Shown here: positions 59,715 to 64,000 of the stretch, piece by piece | Layout of the letters: each line of letters starts with the position of its first letter | Numbering within the stretch: position 1 is the stretch's first letter | Source: Bacteroidales bacterium | Lineage (GTDB): Bacteria > Bacteroidota > Bacteroidia > Bacteroidales > UBA932 | DNA: 64,000 bases | Direction: 5' to 3' | Assembly: GCA_015060225.1 (NCBI GenBank) | Contig: SUYX01000007.1 | Span: 1 to 64,000, forward strand | The notes under the pieces: generated by a model | Told to the model about the DNA's origin: nothing | Seen by the model: the letters and a program-made list of their open reading frames with translations, nothing else | Database searches by the model: none | Program-made: the position numbers and the translations under genes

Positions 59715-60542
59715 TTATTTTACAAGATACAGAGGTATATAATACTGTTTTGGAGGTGGAGCAGAAGAGGTTATTGATATGGCATCACCATAAGTTGTCT
59801 CAAATTTTATAAAATCTGTATTGCACAAATGTTCTGCCTTCAGCAATGACTTTATATCATAAATTTTCACCTTTTCATCTTTGGAAACTCTGTCTATAGG
59901 CAATAAAACAGTATCTGGTTCTGCCAGTTCCCCTACATTCTCGCACTCAAACGCAAAATATCTTTGAACATCCCGGGCAAATATTACAAGTCCGGGCAAT
60001 CCCCACATAAGCCACGGCCCGTCATTTACAGGAATTTGAGGAGTATACCACACTTCCCACTCTCTACCGGCCACTTTGGCTACAGCCTTGCGGCACAGCC
60101 ACCCTTTTACAGTAAGGGTATCCTGCAAAAGTTCCCACTTGGGCATTTCCAACTTGTCAACTGCACTATAGAAATCAATCATCAACTTGTTTGTATAACG
60201 GTATTTTTCCTCAGCAAACCGCTTCTCCAGACTCCAGTGCAATCCTCTTGGCAATGGACGTATTACCTCCATGGCTTCATATGAATTCATCCCTTGCTCC
60301 AGACAGGCCCACATAACAGAATCCCTATATTGGTTTGCCCTACTGTAAAAATATGAATGTCCACCCTTGCATATATCCAGAAAATAAGTATCATTAAAAT
60401 ACCCGGCCCTTGTAGAATCCTTCTTGTAAAAATAAGTATACTCAGCCCTGAACACCGCCACATTTGATAGAGGGTTATTCTGAGCCACCCCCTCCATTAC
60501 AGCAACAGAAAAGGAGATAAAAAGGCATAAAAACTTCTTCAT
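59715..60542 (-). CDS. GLPGLI family protein
   Basis: A 275-residue exported protein with signal peptide MKKFLCLFISFSVAVMEGVAQ. The eponymous motif appears as LMWGLPGLVIFARD near 180, preceded by the typical WEVWYTPQIPVNDGPW, and earlier by RYTNKLMIDFYSAVDKLEMPKWELLQDTLTVKGWLCRKAVAKVAGREW. GLPGLI proteins are Bacteroidota-specific, periplasmic by their signals and of unknown function. They are frequently encoded next to CarboxypepD_reg/TonB-type barrels, as here, where the barrel gene starts ten bases downstream. An accessory or periplasmic partner of that barrel is the natural inference. Confidence 0.85.
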   Translation of the reverse strand: MKKFLCLFISFSVAVMEGVAQNNPLSNVAVFRAEYTYFYKKDSTRAGYFNDTYFLDICKGGHSYFYSRANQYRDSVMWACLEQGMNSYEAMEVIRPLPRGLHWSLEKRFAEEKYRYTNKLMIDFYSAVDKLEMPKWELLQDTLTVKGWLCRKAVAKVAGREWEVWYTPQIPVNDGPWLMWGLPGLVIFARDVQRYFAFECENVGELAEPDTVLLPIDRVSKDEKVKIYDIKSLLKAEHLCNTDFIKFETTYGDAISITSSAPPPKQYYIPLYLVK

Positions 60543-60572
60543 ATCTATTTAAATTTTGAATATTCCATCACT

Positions 60573-61241
60573 CTACCACGAAAAATGCAGCGGCAAAGAA
60601 CATGTAACCATAATGGGCGTTCCATTATTTTCTGCCGGAACCCATCCGGGCGAAGATGAAACCACTCTTAAAACCTCCTCATCCAATAAAGGATGGACAC
60701 CCTTTACAATTGTAGGGTTCTTCACAACTCCTTTTTCAGTTATGGTAAATGATACAAGCATTTCTCCCGATATCTTCTTTTTCTTTATCTCATGAGGCAA
60801 CTTGATTGAAGCCAGTACCCATTTCTTGAACTCTGCTTTTCCTCCGCCATTGAATGTTGCAGGAGACATTGAATTTCTCATATCTTTAAAATACACAGGC
60901 ATAACATATACAACATCTTCAGGCTTTCCGTTACTCATTGCCGGTGTCCATTTTGGGGATGATGAAACAACACGTACAATCTCTTCATCCAATGATGGAT
61001 GAACTCCTGCAAGTACCTTTACCTCCCTTATACTGCCGTCTTCACAAACCTTAAATTTTATTACGGCCCTTCCTTCTATCATCCTCTCCAGTACATCTAT
61101 AGGATAAACTATATTTTCCGACACCCAAGACGGGAATCCGGATGCACTTTTGCCATCAAACTTGGGATGTACATCCAGTTGGGCACATACAAACCCCGGC
61201 ATACATAATAACACCAGTACCAGAATCGCCAATCGTCTCAT
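60573..61241 (-). CDS. secreted protein with two TonB C-terminal domains
   Basis: A 222-residue protein with a cleavable-looking signal peptide (MRRLAILVLVLLCMPGFVCAQ) and two TonB_C domains in tandem, about 30-120 and 130-222. The repeats align: AGVHPSLDEEIVRVVSSSPKWTPAMSNGKPEDVVYVMPVYF and KGVHPLLDEEVLRVVSSSPGWVPAENNGTPIMVTCSLPLHF. Unlike canonical TonB there is no membrane anchor kept after the signal and no proline-rich linker. It therefore cannot obviously transmit energy from ExbBD. It may cap or regulate the neighbouring barrel. Its ATG overlaps the stop of the upstream regulator gene (ATGA), indicating translational coupling. Confidence 0.8.
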   Translation of the reverse strand: MRRLAILVLVLLCMPGFVCAQLDVHPKFDGKSASGFPSWVSENIVYPIDVLERMIEGRAVIKFKVCEDGSIREVKVLAGVHPSLDEEIVRVVSSSPKWTPAMSNGKPEDVVYVMPVYFKDMRNSMSPATFNGGGKAEFKKWVLASIKLPHEIKKKKISGEMLVSFTITEKGVVKNPTIVKGVHPLLDEEVLRVVSSSPGWVPAENNGTPIMVTCSLPLHFSW

Positions 61242-61861
61242 TGTTGTGTATTTTTAAAAATTTTCAGGTTCTTCATATAATAATCCGCATCACCGGTCTG
61301 CTTCAATTTGTTTCTCACCCTGTTCCTTACAGTCCGCACAGTATTTATACTTGCCCCCAACAACAGCGCTATTTGAGAATTGGAGCATCCGTTTTCTGTC
61401 AACAGCAATACATATTTCTCCTGGACACTCAACATGGACATCTTTTTAAGATACGGATACCTTCTGCTGAAATCATCATCATTCATCAACTCCATAATGC
61501 CGCTCTTGTGCTCCCGCTTGACCTTATCTATGGCCTCCTGAAACTCATCATATATTGAACCGGACAACTTGATGCTCTTATTGGAAATTGCATTTACCTT
61601 CTCTATAAATGCAGGCATGGCTCCAGCTTGTTTGCTCAGCAGCATATTGGCCAAACGTTCTTTCTGCAATCTTTTTCTGGATGACACAACAATGACAGCA
61701 ACTGCCACAACAGCAAGAACAACTGTAAATACAATTGCCCATACCAGAATATTGTTGGCAGTCTGGAGAGTATCCATCTTCACCACAATTTCATCCATCC
61801 GGTATCTGTAAACAACCGCCGCTGAAAGAGTATCCTGTATTGTTTCTGTCATTGCCATCAT
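61238..61861 (-). CDS. membrane-anchored LuxR-type HTH regulator
   Basis: A 207-residue protein with one strong transmembrane helix near 38-60 (ILVWAIVFTVVLAVVAVAVIVV), a cytoplasmic coiled or helical linker, and a C-terminal HTH of LuxR or sigma-region-4 type near 145-195 (MLSVQEKYVLLLTENGCSNSQIALLLGASINTVRTVRNRVRNKLKQ). There is no receiver domain and no TPR sensor, so signal input would come through the short N-terminal extracytoplasmic piece or a partner. Start candidates are ATG 61861, 61858 and 61852. It overlaps the tandem TonB_C gene by four bases and is probably the local regulator of the operon. Confidence 0.75.
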   Translation of the reverse strand: MMAMTETIQDTLSAAVVYRYRMDEIVVKMDTLQTANNILVWAIVFTVVLAVVAVAVIVVSSRKRLQKERLANMLLSKQAGAMPAFIEKVNAISNKSIKLSGSIYDEFQEAIDKVKREHKSGIMELMNDDDFSRRYPYLKKMSMLSVQEKYVLLLTENGCSNSQIALLLGASINTVRTVRNRVRNKLKQTGDADYYMKNLKIFKNTQQ

Positions 61862-62001
61862 CTGATGTTTTTTACAAAATTAGCCAAAATGCCCATTAAA
61901 ATACCACGTTGCATTCCTGTTATGGGTATATCAGAAACAACTCCCTGATTCACTGATATATAAACACAATATGTTTACACCTTTTCCCAACAATTTTACG
62001 C

Positions 62002-62037
62002 AACAAGGGCGTCCATTTTCCAAAGGACGCCCTTGTT
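62002..62037. terminator. strong hairpin terminator after the glmM-like gene
   Basis: AACAAGGGCGTCC and GGACGCCCTTGTT form a perfect 13-bp stem with a ten-base loop, 20 bases after the glmM-like stop. T-runs are short on both sides. The rest of 61862-62001 shows no gene. A TGTCGGGA word lies at 62042-62049 between hairpin and gene. Confidence 0.75.
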
Positions 62038-62057
62038 TGTCTGTCGGGAAGAAACTG

Positions 62058-63446
62058 CTACAGACCGCAGATTTCCTTTATTTCTCCAACGATTTTCTGG
62101 GCCAGTGCATTTGCACTCTCCTCATCCTTGCTCTCGCTGTAGATGCGGATAATTGGCTCTGTGTTTGATTTGCGCAGGTGAACCCACTCTGTAGGGAAAT
62201 CAATCTTTACACCGTCTATGTCGGTTACCTTCTCAGATGCGTATTTCTCCTTCATCTTTACAAGCACCTCATCCACGTTGATGTCTGGAGTAAGTTCTAT
62301 CTTGTTCTTTGAGATGAAGTAACTTGGATACTGCGCCTTAAGTTCGCTCACCTTGCACCCTTTCTTTGCCAGGTGGGTAAGGAACAGTGCAACACCTACA
62401 AGGGCATCCCTTCCGTAGTGGAGTTCAGGGTAAATTACACCACCGTTACCCTCACCGCCAATAACTGCATTGGTAGCCTTCATAAGGGTTGTTACGTTTA
62501 CCTCTCCTACTGCAGATGCATTGTACTGCATTCCGTGTTTCTCTGTAACATCTCTCAAAGCCCTTGAAGAACTCAAGTTTGAAACTGTGTTTCCTGGGGT
62601 ATTTGAAAGTACGTAATCCGCTACAGAAACAAGGGTGTACTCCTCGCCAAACAGTTCACCGGTCTCACAAACAAGGGCAAGACGGTCAACGTCAGGGTCA
62701 ACAATAACTCCAAGGTCTGCACCGCTCTCCTTTACAACCTTGCAGATCTCTGTAAGGTTTTCAGGAACCGGCTCAGGATTGTGTGAGAAGTTTCCTGTAG
62801 GCTCGCAGTAAAGTTTTACAACCTCCACACCCATTCTCTCCAGAAGGGCAGGAATTACAACGCCACCAACAGAGTTTACAGCATCAACTGCAACTTTGAA
62901 ACCCTGTTTCTTTACAAGTTCAACATCTACAAGAGGCAATGCAAGCACTGCATCAATATGCTCAACATCGTAAGGCTCGCGGCTTATAACCTTTCCAATC
63001 TCATCAATTTCCACAAAATCAAACTCCTCATTCTGGGCATACTCAAGAATCTGTGCACCCTCGGCAGCATTGAGAAACTCTCCTCTCTCATTGAGAAGTT
63101 TTAGGGCATTCCACTGTTTTGGATTATGGCTGGCTGTAAGGATGATACCGCCATCTGCCTTCCTGGCAACAACTGCCATCTCCACACCCGGAGTTGTACA
63201 AAGGCCAACATTTATCACATTTACACCGCAACCCAGCAAAGTTCCCTCCACAAGGTCATTTACCATTTCTCCCGACAATCTTGCATCCCTTCCAAGGACA
63301 ACTGTAAGTTTGCGTCCTGGGTTCTTGCCCACAAGCCATTTTGCATACGAAGCAGTGAACTTCACTGCATCAAGAGGTGTAAGATTGTCTCCTATAGGAC
63401 CACCTATAGTACCCCTGATTCCGGAAATTGATTTAATAAGTGTCAT
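62058..63446 (-). CDS. phosphoglucosamine/phosphohexose mutase (GlmM-like)
   Basis: A 462-residue alpha-D-phosphohexomutase. The four domains are recognisable: GIRGTIGGPIGDNLTPLDAVKFTASYAKWL at the start, the phosphoserine loop GGIILTASHNPKQWNALKLL near 100-112 (Ser of TASHNP), the metal loop VIVDPDVDRLALV near 240-250, the sugar loop GGEGNGGVIYPELHYGRDALVG near 325-345 (E-G-N/S) and the phosphate-binding loop HLRKSNTEPIIRIYSES near 425-440. By similarity it makes glucosamine-1-phosphate for cell-wall precursors, though phosphomannomutase activity is possible, so I give no gene symbol. It lies 27 bp downstream of fabG. Confidence 0.88.
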   Translation of the reverse strand: MTLIKSISGIRGTIGGPIGDNLTPLDAVKFTASYAKWLVGKNPGRKLTVVLGRDARLSGEMVNDLVEGTLLGCGVNVINVGLCTTPGVEMAVVARKADGGIILTASHNPKQWNALKLLNERGEFLNAAEGAQILEYAQNEEFDFVEIDEIGKVISREPYDVEHIDAVLALPLVDVELVKKQGFKVAVDAVNSVGGVVIPALLERMGVEVVKLYCEPTGNFSHNPEPVPENLTEICKVVKESGADLGVIVDPDVDRLALVCETGELFGEEYTLVSVADYVLSNTPGNTVSNLSSSRALRDVTEKHGMQYNASAVGEVNVTTLMKATNAVIGGEGNGGVIYPELHYGRDALVGVALFLTHLAKKGCKVSELKAQYPSYFISKNKIELTPDINVDEVLVKMKEKYASEKVTDIDGVKIDFPTEWVHLRKSNTEPIIRIYSESKDEESANALAQKIVGEIKEICGL

Positions 63447-63473
63447 ATATGGTTTCCTTTAAATTTTCTTCAA

Positions 63474-64000
63474 TTACATCTGCATACCTCCGCAAACAGA
63501 AATAACCTGTCCGGTAACATAACTGCTCAAGTCACTTGCAAGGAATGTTGCAACATTGGCAATATCCTCAGGAGTACCGCCACGGCGTAGAGGAATCTTT
63601 GCATTCCACCCCTCGCGAACCTCTTCAGGAAGTTTTGCAGTCATCTCGGTAATGATGAAACCTGGAGCAATTGCATTTGCCCTTACACCTCTTGAACCCA
63701 ACTCCTGTGCAATTGATTTTGCAAGGCCAATCATACCTGCCTTTGAAGCAGAGTAGTTGCACTGTCCTGCATTTCCGTGAACACCTACAACAGAACTCAT
63801 GTTAATGATTGAACCGCTTCTCTGACGCATCATTACAGGGGTAACGGCATGTACAAAGTTGAATGCAGATTTAAGGTTAACTGCAATTACAGCATCCCAC
63901 TGAGCCTCAGACATTCTCATCATAAGGCCGTCTTTGGTGATACCTGCATTGTTTACAAGGATATCAAGTCTTCCGAACTCTTTAACAACCTGCTCAACTG
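63474..64000 (-). CDS. fabG: 3-oxoacyl-ACP reductase, partial (5' end beyond window)
   Basis: The frame continues past the right edge; the track ORF starts only at an internal Met. Visible are [61 protein letters not shown] and [19 protein letters not shown], i.e. the SDR catalytic Asn, Ser, Tyr and Lys (YSASKAG), and the C-terminal [21 protein letters not shown] typical of FabG, which reduces beta-ketoacyl-ACP in fatty-acid synthesis. The NADP-binding TGxxxGIG motif lies outside the window. It precedes the glmM-like gene on the same strand. Confidence 0.92.
   Translation of the reverse strand, partial: VEQVVKEFGRLDILVNNAGITKDGLMMRMSEAQWDAVIAVNLKSAFNFVHAVTPVMMRQRSGSIINMSSVVGVHGNAGQCNYSASKAGMIGLAKSIAQELGSRGVRANAIAPGFIITEMTAKLPEEVREGWNAKIPLRRGGTPEDIANVATFLASDLSSYVTGQVISVCGGMQM

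Larger units (their letters stand above)
637..63277. repeat. dispersed word YTGTCGGGAA (core TGTCGGGA), about 27 copies
   Basis: I find the core on both strands at or near 637, 1846, 6027, 8506, 12616, 15695, 15750, 18636, 19783, 22747, 31860, 32126, 33176, 34158, 35084, 39863, 43199, 44873, 48268, 50580, 51536, 53061, 56589, 58347, 58397, 62042 and 63270. The start and end given span the first to last copy. Most copies are coding, in several reading phases; 8506 and 62042 are intergenic and 637 is in the acetyltransferase remnant. Positions and count are by eye. See findings. Confidence 0.75.

Noticed and set aside
60573-61241. Canonical energy-transducing TonB
   Set aside because: It lacks a retained membrane anchor and a proline-rich linker, and has two C-terminal domains.

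Overview
The window looks like a chromosomal segment of a member of the order Bacteroidales (phylum Bacteroidota). The evidence is the family content: FimA/FimB-type fimbrial lipoproteins, DUF4876/DUF6850/DUF5020/DUF4251/DUF3575 proteins, a GLPGLI protein, CarboxypepD_reg TonB-dependent receptors and a two-subunit AddB/AddA-like nuclease. Many intergenic regions carry a Bacteroidetes-type -7 box (TAnnTTTG), and clear Shine-Dalgarno sequences are rare. Base composition is moderately AT-rich. I cannot name genus or species. All calls come from reading the sequence and the supplied ORF translations; no database search was run.

Layout. 1-660: scar of mobile or accessory DNA, with a partial ORF, a 3' remnant of a tyrosine recombinase and a 3' remnant of a hexapeptide acetyltransferase. 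675-8492: acetyltransferase, TSUP permease, a TIGR04076 protein, a degenerate duplicate of part of the TSUP gene, a 48-residue protein, two unknown membrane proteins, an M28 peptidase, a DUF454 protein, and a DUF5020/queuosine-precursor-transporter pair. 8595-17514: serine hydrolase, PaaI-type thioesterase, PgpH-type HD phosphodiesterase, esterase, a small-membrane-protein/MFS/metallo-hydrolase operon, a DUF3108-like protein and a nitroreductase. 17550-17674: a perfect cloverleaf of nested inverted repeats. 17672-28594: a five-gene cell-envelope operon with an S9 peptidase, a gingipain-like (C25) lipoprotein, a TonB-dependent receptor, a DUF4876 lipoprotein and a DUF6850 barrel. 28695-33900: a lipoprotein, tRNA-Lys(TTT), and a fimbrial operon (DUF3575, OmpA-like lipoprotein, FimA-like, FimB-like). 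34026-46526: HdeD-like protein, porin, OmpA protein, DUF4251 protein, then mgtC-kefB-addB-addA. 46612-57121: housekeeping genes pgi, gpsA, rnhA, pdxA, recG, nfo, glnS and yicC. 57116-61861: an operon of a membrane-bound LuxR-type regulator, a secreted tandem TonB_C protein, a GLPGLI protein and an outer-membrane barrel. 62058-64000: a glmM-like phosphohexomutase and a partial fabG.

The strongest unexplained signals are as follows. (1) The word YTGTCGGGAA (core TGTCGGGA) occurs about 27 times by eye on both strands, in several reading phases and between genes, far above a simple composition expectation of one or two. It behaves like a DNA-level signal (Chi-like, uptake-like or modification-like), and the window also encodes an AddAB-type nuclease. 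(2) The cloverleaf at 17550-17674. (3) A 23-bp element (22 identities) at identical spacing to the -7 box upstream of two different tiny-protein genes. (4) The C25/S9/TonB-receptor operon. (5) A DUF5020 outer-membrane candidate paired with a queuosine-precursor transporter.
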